A stretch of DNA of 64,000 bases from an uncultured Saprospiraceae bacterium (GTDB taxonomy: Bacteria > Bacteroidota > Bacteroidia > Chitinophagales > Saprospiraceae). How positions within the stretch are numbered: the stretch's first letter is position 1; each line of letters starts with the position of its first letter. Below the pieces are notes generated by a model. It made no database searches. It was given only the letters and a program-made list of their open reading frames with translations, and was not told the DNA's origin. The translations under genes were made by a program, and so were the position numbers. Location: contig CALFBH010000023.1 in assembly GCA_937951615.1 (NCBI GenBank), positions 1 through 64,000 on the forward strand. Reading direction: 5' to 3'. Positions 8,858 through 17,602 of the stretch are shown here, piece after piece.

Positions 8858-8935
8858 GTTAATAAAATAAATATTAAATTTAGATAGATATTCTAAATCT
8901 AACTATTTTATTAACCTCTTATAATCCCTTATAAT
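8858..8935 (+). promoter_or_regulatory. Nested palindrome and direct repeat upstream of the LytTR gene
   Basis: A perfect 12-bp inverted repeat, GTTAATAAAATA (8858-8869) and TATTTTATTAAC (8904-8915), encloses a perfect 7-bp repeat, ATTTAGA (8878-8884) and TCTAAAT (8892-8898). The word CTTATAAT then occurs at 8918-8925 and 8928-8935, one helical turn apart, the second running into the ATG at 8934. The stem is almost pure A/T, so it is unlikely to be an intrinsic terminator. An operator or an mRNA structure controlling the regulator is more likely (inference). Confidence 0.5.
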
Positions 8936-9692
8936 GATTAACACCGTTATAATTAGCAAAGAAGAAGACTTTTTAAAGTTGCTTAATCAGAAAATTAAGC
9001 AACTTTTTCCTGATTTATCTATTGGTGGGCAAACCGCAAAAAAAACTGAAATTCCGTCACTTGTCTCACGAGTGAAGCCTGATTTAGTTGTCATGGATTA
9101 TGAACTATATTCAGGCAATTCTAGCCTTTGTACTTACCGTTCTCATCACCATTTTGAGGCTGTCTTTCTATCTAATACAAAGGCACATGCTGTTGATGCT
9201 TTTCAATGTTGTGCAGCAGGATATATCGTAAAACCCATAGATGATGCTTTACTAGAAGTTGCGATTAAAAACGCTTGTAGTCGAATTGGTTTTAAGTCTT
9301 ATGTATCTGAAAATGAGATAATTAAAATTATAAATCTAAGTAGGGCAATGTCCTGTCAGCCTGTCTTTATTCCGACGATGGACGGTTTTGAACTGGTTAC
9401 TGTAGGAGAAATTGTGCGCTGTGAAGGCAGAGAAAAAACGACATTAATTATTACGACAGACCCGAACCAGAAACCGGTGATTCGCAGCTCTTATAATATT
9501 GGAGTTTTTAGAAAAGAATTAGAAAAATATGGATTTTACTCGCCTCACAAATCTCATCTGATTAATCCCGTTTTTATCAGAAAATATAGTAAAGAAGGTT
9601 TTATCTATATGAATAATGAAGATAAAATACCGCTTGCAAGACGTAGGAAATGTGATTTTTTAAGCCGGATACCAAACCTGTGTGGCCGATAA
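8934..9692 (+). CDS. LytTR-family response regulator
   Basis: The protein (252 aa) has an N-terminal CheY-like receiver domain with the phospho-acceptor Asp55 in 'LVVMDYEL' and the conserved Lys in 'GYIVKPID'. A C-terminal LytTR DNA-binding domain follows from about residue 150 (LVTVGEIVRCEGREKTTLII, later FYSPHKSHLINPVFIRKY). No histidine kinase is adjacent, which makes it an orphan within the window. It ends about 100 bases before the first eCIS gene on the same strand. I infer that it may control the eCIS cluster; sequence alone does not show this. The receiver lacks some of the usual acidic residues near the N-terminus (it reads ISKEED), but the pocket looks usable. Confidence 0.85.
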   Translation: MINTVIISKEEDFLKLLNQKIKQLFPDLSIGGQTAKKTEIPSLVSRVKPDLVVMDYELYSGNSSLCTYRSHHHFEAVFLSNTKAHAVDAFQCCAAGYIVKPIDDALLEVAIKNACSRIGFKSYVSENEIIKIINLSRAMSCQPVFIPTMDGFELVTVGEIVRCEGREKTTLIITTDPNQKPVIRSSYNIGVFRKELEKYGFYSPHKSHLINPVFIRKYSKEGFIYMNNEDKIPLARRRKCDFLSRIPNLCGR

Positions 9693-9794
9693 TTCTTCAA
9701 AACATACCGTTGCTCTAATGGTAGATAATATTATTAGATATATTTATGTTTTAATGTAGAACTTGCAGATATTAGACCCAAAATAACTTCTTAA

Positions 9795-10418
9795 ATGATA
9801 GATATAGCGACAAGGCTGATTATAGATGAGCTCGGACAATTTATTGAAGATACAACTAGTATAACAGCCAATGATGTAGTGATAGAAAATATCGCAAATT
9901 GGGAAAATGATCCCAATAATAACCTGAAAGATAAAATAGTGGCGACCCTTGTCAATGTGGAAGAGGAAAGTGCCATGAAAAACAGACGCCCGACACAAAA
10001 AAATATGAATGGCGGTATTGATTATGTTACTCCGCCTGTACACCTTAATCTGTATTTACTATTTAGTGCTGTACCCGATCAATCTGCTACACAAGCCTAT
10101 GAAACCGCTTTAAAACGCTTGTCACAGGTCATCTGTTTTTTTCAGGCAAAACGGACTTTTACCGTTAAAAATTCTCCCTTTTCCAGCATTGCAAGTGCAA
10201 CAATAATGAGTGATTTGGAAAAAAGTGAGATCAGATTACAGGCAGAACTATACACCATGACCTTTGAGCAAATTAACCATTTATGGGGTTCGCTTGGTGG
10301 TAAACAAGTGCCTTCCGCATTATACAAAATACGATTAGTGGAAGTGAAACACCACATTAGACAGGAGGCACCAGTGATAGAAGAAATACAAAACAATATA
10401 AACGCAGTGAAATCATAA
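9795..10418 (+). CDS. eCIS cap/tail terminator protein, DUF4255 (Pvc16/Afp16-like)
   Basis: This 207-aa protein matches the DUF4255 (Pvc16 N-terminal) family: MIDIATRLIIDELGQFIEDT at the start, the 'VNVEEESAMKNR' segment and the 'PVHLNLYLLFSAV' strand. In Afp/PVC and AlgoCIS this protein closes the distal end of the sheath-tube and sets where polymerisation stops. It opens the contractile cluster, as in many Bacteroidota eCIS loci. The start ATG at 9795 has no better alternative. Confidence 0.9.
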   Translation: MIDIATRLIIDELGQFIEDTTSITANDVVIENIANWENDPNNNLKDKIVATLVNVEEESAMKNRRPTQKNMNGGIDYVTPPVHLNLYLLFSAVPDQSATQAYETALKRLSQVICFFQAKRTFTVKNSPFSSIASATIMSDLEKSEIRLQAELYTMTFEQINHLWGSLGGKQVPSALYKIRLVEVKHHIRQEAPVIEEIQNNINAVKS

Positions 10419-10556
10419 GTGATTAAGTGCTTGGACTCAACTAAACGCCACTTTCAATTTACATAATTGGCTTATTGTCAATACTTTTTTGAATTTTAAT
10501 TTGACGTTTGGATTTGTATTTCCACTTATTTATGATGAACTATTTAAACCTCGTAC

Positions 10557-11855
10557 ATGTCCCAATGTATATTCAAACGCTTATTTGAAGTCAGGCTTTT
10601 GCATGACTATTTTCTCAATACAGAGAACGAATCCTTCTTTGCAGGTACATTAAGTGATGTACAAAGAGAGGAAAGGCTACGGGAGTTGGCAAGTATGGGG
10701 CAGCTGAATATGAGGAAGGAAATAGACATTCGCCCCACAGAAAAAACAAAACAACAACTGAAAGATTATCGCCTGGGATTCATAAAAACCCTTACTGGTT
10801 TTTTTGTGGGCGTTCAGGTGAAAAAAATAGAACCAGGAGATGGTTCAGTTACTTATCAACCTCTAATCCCGATGAGCAATGAGCTTGAATTCTCATTCCA
10901 TATATATCCGATCAATCCACGTTTTAAGTCTTATTCCAATGTGCCTTTGCGGAAACGCATAGAAGCTATTTATCATTTTGATAATCGAATGAACACAGGG
11001 AAAATTGCACCAGCACTTTCACTTCCCGTACTGCCATTCAATAATGATACAGCTTATGAAATGGGGGAACTGGCCATAAATGGAGGTGCAATACAAGGGG
11101 CTGTTGAAGATGTTGATTCGGGCTCACCGCCTGCGATTTGGGAGAGTGTGGATGGACAGGGATTGATGAATACAAATGATAGGAGGCTATTGGCTAAAAA
11201 GTTTTATGTCAGGCTACCCGATACCAGCAGTTTGACACAGGTTGATGCGATACTAAAAGATACTGGAGGGACTGTATTAAATCAATATTCTTATGATGTC
11301 AGTGGGAATGTGACCCTTATTTCAGTGGATTTTGCAGCGGATAGTAATGGCGACGAAATACCAGATGGCACCTACAATCTTGAAATAACAGACAATGATG
11401 GCTTTTTTTTAAATAAAGAAGTATTGCTCAACGATGAGTTATTTGATAGAAATGCATTCGCCGCCATTGCCATCAACACAACAGAAACCGATCCCGGATT
11501 CAAAATCCTCGAAGCTGATGGTTCATTGGTGGGCAAAACAGATGCTTCGGGTACAGTGACTCCGCCACCTTTATTTGAACTAAGGATGACAAGCCGAAGA
11601 TGCTTTTGGCGATATAAATCGAGAGAAAATTTTGACCCGGCTGTGGTGACTAGTGTAGGTGCTGCATTAGAACAACCAAGCGGTGTGGATAATATGCTAT
11701 GGACAATTTCGCCCCAAAGCCTGACTAGAATACCCGTACCTATCGGACTGCTCAATTTGCCCAATCCGGTAGAAGGTGCGCCCTTGAGATATGAAGATGG
11801 GCGATACTATGCCGATGTATATATATCAGCCATCAATAAATTAATCGACTCATAA
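10557..11855 (+). CDS. eCIS-associated protein, candidate cap adaptor
   Basis: This is a 432-aa protein that I do not recognise from a named domain. The N-terminal third (KRLFEVRLLHDYFLNTENES, RLGFIKTLTGFFVGVQVKK) is mixed alpha/beta. The middle (about residues 200-290) looks like a beta-sandwich with 'DSNGDEIPDGTYNLEITDND', resembling an Ig-like or FN3-like insertion. The C-terminal part is beta-rich. Proteins of this general shape follow DUF4255 in Bacteroidota eCIS clusters. AlgoCIS has a cap-adaptor protein encoded near the terminator, so I suggest that role from position only. There is no signal peptide. Confidence 0.55.
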   Translation: MSQCIFKRLFEVRLLHDYFLNTENESFFAGTLSDVQREERLRELASMGQLNMRKEIDIRPTEKTKQQLKDYRLGFIKTLTGFFVGVQVKKIEPGDGSVTYQPLIPMSNELEFSFHIYPINPRFKSYSNVPLRKRIEAIYHFDNRMNTGKIAPALSLPVLPFNNDTAYEMGELAINGGAIQGAVEDVDSGSPPAIWESVDGQGLMNTNDRRLLAKKFYVRLPDTSSLTQVDAILKDTGGTVLNQYSYDVSGNVTLISVDFAADSNGDEIPDGTYNLEITDNDGFFLNKEVLLNDELFDRNAFAAIAINTTETDPGFKILEADGSLVGKTDASGTVTPPPLFELRMTSRRCFWRYKSRENFDPAVVTSVGAALEQPSGVDNMLWTISPQSLTRIPVPIGLLNLPNPVEGAPLRYEDGRYYADVYISAINKLIDS

Positions 11856-11875
11856 AGAATATAAATTGTGTGTTA

Positions 11876-12230
11876 AGTTGGCGTTATTAGTGATTGGTTA
11901 ATTAGTTATTAGTCAATACATTATCAGCATTAGTCATTGCAAAAGGTCATTGACTTTTATGAGGGATTATAATTAAACTTCATGCTGTTTGGTGTTTTAT
12001 CTTTTGATTTTACTGAACCTGAACCATTTTTAATTTAAAATATTTTAAAATTTGTTTTTAGCTATAAAATATTTCTTTAATAAAAAGGGAGCTTTTGCAA
12101 AGCAAATGCTTTATAAGCAACTAATTACCAATCACTAATCAACCAATTACTAACCCCAAGTTAAGTAAATGCTTGTCATTGCTTTAAGGCGATTTTAAAC
12201 TTAAACTTAATCTTAAACTTATTAAGTAGA
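11876..12230. repeat. Intergenic inverted repeat element upstream of the sheath gene
   Basis: The 409-base gap before the sheath gene has a left arm near 11887-11915 (TTAGTGATTGGTTAATTAGT) and a reverse-complement arm near 12118-12155 (CTAATTACCAATCACTAATC). Between them is a hairpin core at 12091-12109 (TTTGC, AAA, GCAAA with flanking GC pairs). A run of ACTTAA repeats follows at 12192-12226. No ORF or RNA gene is apparent. The sheath promoter should lie here, but I see no clean consensus. Confidence 0.6.
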
Positions 12231-12264
12231 ATTATTATACATAACTGATGAAAAATAAATTAAT

Positions 12265-13650
12265 ATGAATAACTACAAAACACCAGGCGTTTACGTAGAG
12301 GAAGTGCGAAAGTTCCCCCCTTCTATCGCCGCAGTGGAAACTGCGATTCCGGTATTTATTGGTTATACCGAAAAAGCCCGCCTCAAGGAAGACGGAGACT
12401 TAGTGAATAAACCACATCGTATTACTTCTGCCTTCGATTATATTCGCTTTTTTGGCGAAGCAGAACCGGAAACAGGCATAGAAGTAACCATCGACAGCAG
12501 TAGCACACCACCGGCAATCAATGCCAAAAATGCAACGCCTTCCAACTATCGCATGTATTATGCAATACAGGCTTTTTACTCAAATGGCGGTGGTCCATGC
12601 TATATTGTTTCTGTAGGAGACTATGCTGGAGGAGGTGTGATTTCGCCCACTGCCCTGACGGATGGACTGGTAGAAGCTGGTAAAGTAGATGAAGTCACCT
12701 TGATTTTATTTCCTGATGGACAAGGCTTAACGAGTGCGGGATCTTATTACACCGTACAAAAAGAAGCCTTAGATCAGTGCGAAGCATTAGGCGACCGCTT
12801 TACAATAATGGATGTCTGGATAGATCCAAATGATCCCAATGCAGATAACATACAAGTACTTCGAGATGACTTATCAGGAACACTTGACCAGTTGAAATAT
12901 GGCGCAGCCTATTATCCGCAGCTTGAAATGCGCCTGACGTACCGATACAATGAAGCTGATGTAACAATTGTGGGCGGAAGTGCAGGTACACTAGATGCGC
13001 TGGAAGGTTCTGATAATGTATTATACAATCAGGCAAAAAATGTGATTGACAACCAATTATATGTACTCATGCCGGCCTCTTCTGCCATCGCAGGTATCTA
13101 TGCGCAAGTTGATAATGCCAGAGGAGTCTGGAAAACGCCTGCCAACATAAACGTTGATCTTGCCGTAAAGCCAACCTTAAAAATCACTGACCAGATGCAA
13201 GAAAGCATTAATGTAGATGTTACTGCGGGTAAATCAGTCAATGCCATTCGTTCCTTCACGGGACGCGGTCCGGCTATCGTATGGGGTGGACGTACCCTTG
13301 CGGGCAATGACAATGAATGGCGGTATGTTTCGGTACGTCGTTTTTTCAATATGGTTGAAGAATCGGTCAAAAAAGCAACGGTACAATTCGTCTTCGAGCC
13401 CAATGATAAAAACACCTGGACCAGAGTAAAGTCCATGATCGAAAATTTCCTGACACAACAATGGAAAGCAGGTGCATTGATGGGGACGACTACAGAGGAA
13501 GCCTATTATGTCAAAATCGGACTCAATGAAACGATGACCGAAGTAGATATCTGGGAAGGCAGAATGATTGTAGAAATCGGTATGGCGGTTGTCCGTCCGG
13601 CTGAATTTATCATTCTACGTTTTAGCCACAAAATGCTTAATGAAGGCTAA
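12265..13650 (+). CDS. eCIS contractile sheath protein
   Basis: This 461-aa phage-tail-sheath family protein is the contractile outer tube. The N-terminus 'YKTPGVYVEEVRKFPPSIAAVETAIPVFIGYTEKA' is the canonical sheath start. The C-terminus has 'IENFLTQQWKAGALMGTTTEEAYYVKIG' and 'VVRPAEFIILRFSHKM', the handshake strands that link neighbouring subunits. Pvc and Afp encode three sheath paralogues. Only one is present here, as in several Bacteroidota systems. Confidence 0.96.
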   Translation: MNNYKTPGVYVEEVRKFPPSIAAVETAIPVFIGYTEKARLKEDGDLVNKPHRITSAFDYIRFFGEAEPETGIEVTIDSSSTPPAINAKNATPSNYRMYYAIQAFYSNGGGPCYIVSVGDYAGGGVISPTALTDGLVEAGKVDEVTLILFPDGQGLTSAGSYYTVQKEALDQCEALGDRFTIMDVWIDPNDPNADNIQVLRDDLSGTLDQLKYGAAYYPQLEMRLTYRYNEADVTIVGGSAGTLDALEGSDNVLYNQAKNVIDNQLYVLMPASSAIAGIYAQVDNARGVWKTPANINVDLAVKPTLKITDQMQESINVDVTAGKSVNAIRSFTGRGPAIVWGGRTLAGNDNEWRYVSVRRFFNMVEESVKKATVQFVFEPNDKNTWTRVKSMIENFLTQQWKAGALMGTTTEEAYYVKIGLNETMTEVDIWEGRMIVEIGMAVVRPAEFIILRFSHKMLNEG

Positions 13651-13691
13651 ACCCATTTTTTAACTCATTGTCAAATTTAAAAAATAATAAA

Positions 13692-14696
13692 ATGGCAGAA
13701 AATAATAGTGTGAAGCCGACGCAGGATATACTTAACAATTGTTTGTTGGAACTCTGCGAAAGAAAAGTGGCATCAATCAATCAAGTTACAGCGGAGAAAA
13801 CTAATGCTCAGGCTGAAAATGAGGCTGCTCAATTTAGTATGTATTGTTACAATATGACTGACTCAATGCTTGATATATATTGTAATCTTGATCGTTGCTA
13901 TGTTATTCCTGTTACACAGCAAAAAAAATTAATCAAAGGGAGAATAGAGCTTTTGATTGAGAAGAATACAACCCTAAGCACTAAGTACAAAGATTTGGTG
14001 AAAATGATTCGGGATGTGCGGGAGAAGTATAATGATGTATTAGACGAGGCCTGTAAACTCGGACGATGCCTAGAAGAAGAAGAACGTTGTAACCCTGATA
14101 CTTATAATGCTTTAGCGAATGCTGAACTTATTAGCGAAGTTGCAGGCTTGGAAACAAAAACAAAAAAATGCTACGAAAAATTATGTCGAACAGTTGATGC
14201 TTCAATTGATATTGCTGGTATTCAAACTTTTACTAACATAAAGAGCATAGTCCCTTATTGTGATAATGTTATGGTATTTCTTGACGAACTTGGGAAGGAT
14301 GTGAATGATAATATAACTTATATCAATACGCAACTTGCAAAGGATAAAAAATCTGTTGGAGAAGCAATAGAGTCTGTAATGACAGCTAGTTTTGAGCAAT
14401 GTAATGCTGAAATCAATATGGAAACTATATGCGAAATTTATGATGATGTTGCCAGCCCTGACTGTCGTGATGCACTACGTAATGGTGAGAACACGATAGA
14501 AGATATTTGTAAAAAATTGCAAAAAGAAGGCTTGGAAGACGAAAATGACGACTGTGCTAAATTGCGAATAAAAATAGCAACTGGAAGTAAAATTACTGCT
14601 AAAAAACAAACAATTTCTAAAGCAACTAAAAAGCCGGCAACAAAGGCTAAACCTAAAACTGATGCGGAGAATAGCAAAACTGATGAAGTTTCGTAA
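13692..14696 (+). CDS. Unrecognised Cys-rich helical protein in the eCIS cluster (A)
   Basis: I chose the ATG at 13692 over the TTG at 13668, giving 334 aa. No family is recognised. The sequence is mostly helical and charged, with about 17 cysteines scattered through it (NNCLLELCERK, YCNLDRCYV, KLGRCLEEEERC, KKCYEKLCRTV). It ends in a Lys/Ala/Thr-rich tail. It has no signal peptide or membrane segment. It lies between sheath and tube genes, where structural or lumen-associated components are encoded. The next gene has the same size, cysteine richness and helical character, suggesting diverged paralogues or partners. Roles to test: tube plug, scaffold or surface decoration. Confidence 0.55.
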   Translation: MAENNSVKPTQDILNNCLLELCERKVASINQVTAEKTNAQAENEAAQFSMYCYNMTDSMLDIYCNLDRCYVIPVTQQKKLIKGRIELLIEKNTTLSTKYKDLVKMIRDVREKYNDVLDEACKLGRCLEEEERCNPDTYNALANAELISEVAGLETKTKKCYEKLCRTVDASIDIAGIQTFTNIKSIVPYCDNVMVFLDELGKDVNDNITYINTQLAKDKKSVGEAIESVMTASFEQCNAEINMETICEIYDDVASPDCRDALRNGENTIEDICKKLQKEGLEDENDDCAKLRIKIATGSKITAKKQTISKATKKPATKAKPKTDAENSKTDEVS

Positions 14697-14754
14697 AAAC
14701 TACAATCTTATTTTCATTGTATCAAATCAATAAACTTTTTTAAAAACTATAATT

Positions 14755-15684
14755 ATGGCTACATCTTCACAGCAACAAGCTCTCAATGATATTGATTGTC
14801 TGCAAATGTGGAAAGAGGAACTGCGCCGGGTTCAAAATGCTTTAATAAAAGCGGAGGCAGAAGCTGATAGAGCTTGTTCTTGCTACACAACTATTCTGAA
14901 TATTAAAGCTAAATTGAATATTTACCGGGATAATATAAATATTACTAACGCAATCATTGTCAAAATAGAAGCTGAGTTGGGCATCTTGCTTGCTCAACTT
15001 CAAGATGATGTGTGCAATAAAGCACAATGCACAGTGGAGGCAATGAAAGTGCTCTACTGTTTTATTCTTGATTTTTTCGACTGCCTTGATAAGTTGATAG
15101 TGGATAATGTAACTTCACTTATTAATGAAATTGAATGTTTTAATCTTAATAAGCCTTCAATCGTACTAAAATGTTTACAGGCTTTATTAGAAAAACTGAC
15201 CATTGTAGCAGCCATGCAACAAGCAGTTATAAAGCAAATTATTGAGGTCGTTGAATGTGCCATTGAGGTAGATAAATTACTTTGTTTACCAGAAGAAGGA
15301 AATGAAGGAGATATTTCTACAGGAGGTAATTGCAGTCTGGAGAATTTTGTTTCAGTATTAAATACTTATTACTCGAAAAATTCTGAAGGAAAAGTATTGA
15401 ATATAGGGTCGGGAGCGGTTAAGATTAATGATGATGATGAACAAATACAGATTGGATTGTTCATGGATGAAATATGTACTGATATAAGTAACGAATTTCC
15501 TATAAACAACCCTAATGGGTTTTATGGCAAATTGGACACTGCTGTAAATGTAATTGAAGGTGTTTGTGTACAGGTTAAAGAACATTGCGACGATAAGAGA
15601 AAAGATGCAGATGAACTTAGAGCCTGCAAAGAAAACCTAGAAAACGCCATAGCAGCCGCCACAGAAGCCAAAGCCTGCAAATAA
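14755..15684 (+). CDS. Unrecognised Cys-rich helical protein in the eCIS cluster (B)
   Basis: This 309-aa protein has no recognised domain. Long helices with coiled-coil character occupy residues 10-180 (LQMWKEELRRVQNALIKAEA) with about 17 cysteines (RACSCYTTI, DVCNKAQCTVEAMKVLYCF, EHCDDKRK, RACKEN). A Gly/Asn-containing segment near residues 180-190 separates a C-terminal part. There is no signal peptide. It follows the equally odd gene at 13692 by 58 bases and precedes the tube genes. Many cysteines in a cytoplasmic particle protein are unusual and could mean metal binding or disulfides formed after release (inference). Confidence 0.55.
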   Translation: MATSSQQQALNDIDCLQMWKEELRRVQNALIKAEAEADRACSCYTTILNIKAKLNIYRDNINITNAIIVKIEAELGILLAQLQDDVCNKAQCTVEAMKVLYCFILDFFDCLDKLIVDNVTSLINEIECFNLNKPSIVLKCLQALLEKLTIVAAMQQAVIKQIIEVVECAIEVDKLLCLPEEGNEGDISTGGNCSLENFVSVLNTYYSKNSEGKVLNIGSGAVKINDDDEQIQIGLFMDEICTDISNEFPINNPNGFYGKLDTAVNVIEGVCVQVKEHCDDKRKDADELRACKENLENAIAAATEAKACK

Positions 15685-15802
15685 CTGTACCGACGACTTT
15701 AGCCGTCGAAAACTGATTTAAAATTTCAAAATTTTATTTAACAAAAACGCTGAAAGCCAGTCATCCACAGGATAATTGGCAAAGGCGATAAAACTTATAA
15801 TC

Positions 15803-16267
15803 ATGCCAGCAACCGGAGATTATCCTTTACCAAAGTTTCACTTTTTAGTTGAGTGGGCAGAAGGTGCCCGAATGGGGTTTACCGAAGTTAGTGGACTCGA
15901 CTTTGAAACGGAAGTCATCGAATATCGGGAGGGCAACAGCAGGAAATATAATAAGCTGAAGCAACCCGGACTCACAAAATACAGCAATATAACACTTAAA
16001 CGTGGCACATTTGAAGGCGACATAGCTTTCTTTAATGCCTGGAAAGAAACCTATTATTTCCAAGAAGGCAACAGCACCGGCAGCAAATTCAGAAGAACCG
16101 TGACCATCAAAATGCTCAACGAAAATCACGATCCGATTTTGATATGGACACTCGAAAATGCATGGCCATCAAAAGTACAGTCCACCGACTTGAAAGCAGA
16201 TGCTAATGAGATCGCTATAGAGACGATGGAGCTTGTACACGAAGGATTGACTGTACAAGAAGCCTAA
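15803..16267 (+). CDS. eCIS inner tube protein 1 (gp19-like)
   Basis: This phage-tail-tube family protein has 154 aa from the ATG at 15803; a TTG at 15776 is possible but unlikely. The motifs 'YPLPKFHFLVEW', 'MGFTEVSGLDFETEVIEYREG' and 'GNSTGSKFRRTVTIKML' are typical of T4 gp19/Pvc1-type tube subunits, which stack as hexameric rings inside the sheath. The companion gene at 16279 is a paralogue. One probably forms the bulk of the tube and the other the ring that joins it to the baseplate, as Pvc1 and Pvc5 do. Confidence 0.94.
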   Translation: MPATGDYPLPKFHFLVEWAEGARMGFTEVSGLDFETEVIEYREGNSRKYNKLKQPGLTKYSNITLKRGTFEGDIAFFNAWKETYYFQEGNSTGSKFRRTVTIKMLNENHDPILIWTLENAWPSKVQSTDLKADANEIAIETMELVHEGLTVQEA

Positions 16268-16278
16268 TTTATTAGAAT

Positions 16279-16743
16279 ATGTCAGCTACTGTAGATTATT
16301 CATATCAAACTGTTGGTTTTCACTTTCGAGTCAGCATACCCGATGGTGAGGGAGTGGATGCCCGTTTTCAATCCGTAGCCGGACTGGAAGTACAATTTGA
16401 TACGGAAAACATTAAGGAAGGTGGTGAAAACCGCTTTGAACACGTGCTACCAGTTCGCAAAAAATACCCCGATTTGGTGTTGAAACGTGGACTGGTATCA
16501 CCTAGTGGTCTTTCTGAGTTGACAAAATGGTTTAATGAAACCTTTGGAGAGACAATTAGTATCAAGACTAAAAATTTAGATATTGAATTACTCAACGAAA
16601 ACCATGAGCCGATAATGAAATGGAGAGTCATACATGCTTGGCCAAAAAACTGGAAAATTGGTGAACTCAACGCTGAAAAAAGTGAAGTATTGATTGAAAC
16701 ACTGGAACTGAATTACAACCGATTTGTATTTGAAAAAGTATAA
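16279..16743 (+). CDS. eCIS inner tube protein 2 (gp19-like; tube-baseplate junction candidate)
   Basis: This second 154-aa tube family protein has 'YQTVGFHFRVSI', 'FQSVAGLEVQFDTENIKEGG' and 'NENHEPIMKWRVIHAWPKNW'. It starts 11 bases after the first tube gene and is clearly paralogous to it over the whole length. By analogy with Pvc5/Afp5 it may be the specialised ring next to the spike hub. Confidence 0.92.
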   Translation: MSATVDYSYQTVGFHFRVSIPDGEGVDARFQSVAGLEVQFDTENIKEGGENRFEHVLPVRKKYPDLVLKRGLVSPSGLSELTKWFNETFGETISIKTKNLDIELLNENHEPIMKWRVIHAWPKNWKIGELNAEKSEVLIETLELNYNRFVFEKV

Positions 16744-16745
16744 TT

Positions 16746-16913
16746 ATGCCTTTAGAAATAAGAGAACTGGTGATCAAAGCGACCATTGATAATGATAAAG
16801 GAAGTTCGACTGACAGTGGCAGCAGTGCCGGTACGCAGGAAGACAAAAGCAAAATCATCAATCAATGCGTGGAAAAAGTACTGGAAGTTCTTAAACAAAG
16901 AAAAGAAAGATGA
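16746..16913 (+). CDS. DUF5908-family eCIS mini-protein
   Basis: This 55-aa gene starts with MPLEIRELVIKATID and ends in a charged helix (VEKVLEVLKQRKER), the pattern of the DUF5908 family found in Bacteroidota contractile systems. It begins 2 bases after the tube-2 stop and its stop overlaps the ATG of the next gene (ATGATG at 16910), so translation is probably coupled. By position it corresponds to the small Pvc6-like component. A Ser/Gly-rich linker occupies residues 19-30. Confidence 0.8.
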   Translation: MPLEIRELVIKATIDNDKGSSTDSGSSAGTQEDKSKIINQCVEKVLEVLKQRKER

Positions 16914-17602
16914 TGCCACAAGATAACGTCAGTAAATTTGTTATATGCGCACATAAAAAAGAAGATTTTAGTGACGTTGCACATGCTGATTTTACTTTAC
17001 CTATAAATCCTGAATCGTTTAGTCAGAATTATAAGGTAGAGTATGATAAGAAACCTGGTCATGGCAATCAAAAAAAGTCCACGGAGTACAAATTCACAAC
17101 TCCAGAGGAACTTAAAATAGATTGCATGTTTGACGGGACTAATGCAGTCGAAGGGTATCATAACCCAGGAGACAAATCAGTATATGATCAAATCATGGAA
17201 CTGAAAGGAGTTGCTTATGATATGAATGGAGAGATCCACCGCCCTAATTTCCTGAAATTGTTTTGGGGAGATTTGCATTTTCAGGGCGTTTTAACTGGTC
17301 TTGACATCAACTACACGCTTTTTAATAGCAAAGGAGAACCACTTAGGGCAAAAGTTTCATTGACCTTTCTGGGGACACTATCTGACAAAGAACGCTCAGC
17401 GCGAGAAAACAAAAAATCACCAGATATTACACATACACGCCTTATAAAAGAAGGTGATCGACTTGACCTGATGACCTATAACATTTATAATGATAGCAAA
17501 TATGTGCTTCAAATTGCGAAAGCAAATGGCTTAACTAGTTTTAGGAATCCGAAGGTCGGAAAAGAGTATGTATTTCCTCCATTTGATAAAACTGAAGCAT
17601 GA
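16910..17602 (+). CDS. eCIS LysM-containing tube-hub protein (Pvc7/Afp7-like)
   Basis: This 230-aa protein has an N-terminal domain typical of Pvc7/gp53-like proteins (FTLPINPESFSQNYKVEYDK, EELKIDCMFDG, FLKLFWGDLHFQGVLTGLDI). The C-terminal LysM-like motif starts around residue 185 (GDRLDLMTYNIYNDSKYVLQ, with GKEYVFPP at the end). In characterised particles it links inner tube, spike and baseplate; the LysM fold binds protein here rather than glycan. It overlaps the next gene by 4 bases. Confidence 0.9.
   Translation: MMPQDNVSKFVICAHKKEDFSDVAHADFTLPINPESFSQNYKVEYDKKPGHGNQKKSTEYKFTTPEELKIDCMFDGTNAVEGYHNPGDKSVYDQIMELKGVAYDMNGEIHRPNFLKLFWGDLHFQGVLTGLDINYTLFNSKGEPLRAKVSLTFLGTLSDKERSARENKKSPDITHTRLIKEGDRLDLMTYNIYNDSKYVLQIAKANGLTSFRNPKVGKEYVFPPFDKTEA

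Noticed and set aside
11372-11764. Antisense 130-aa frame in the cap-adaptor candidate gene
   Set aside because: It is a shadow of the sense coding sequence, with no motifs and no regulatory signals.
13668-13691. TTG start for the Cys-rich protein A (and TTG 15776 for tube protein 1)
   Set aside because: In-frame ATG codons at 13692 and 15803 give natural N-termini. The TTG versions add residues that look like translated leader.
15688-15708. Possible small terminator hairpin after Cys-rich protein B
   Set aside because: Only about five base pairs (CGACG...CGTCG) with no T-run, so it is too weak to report as a terminator.
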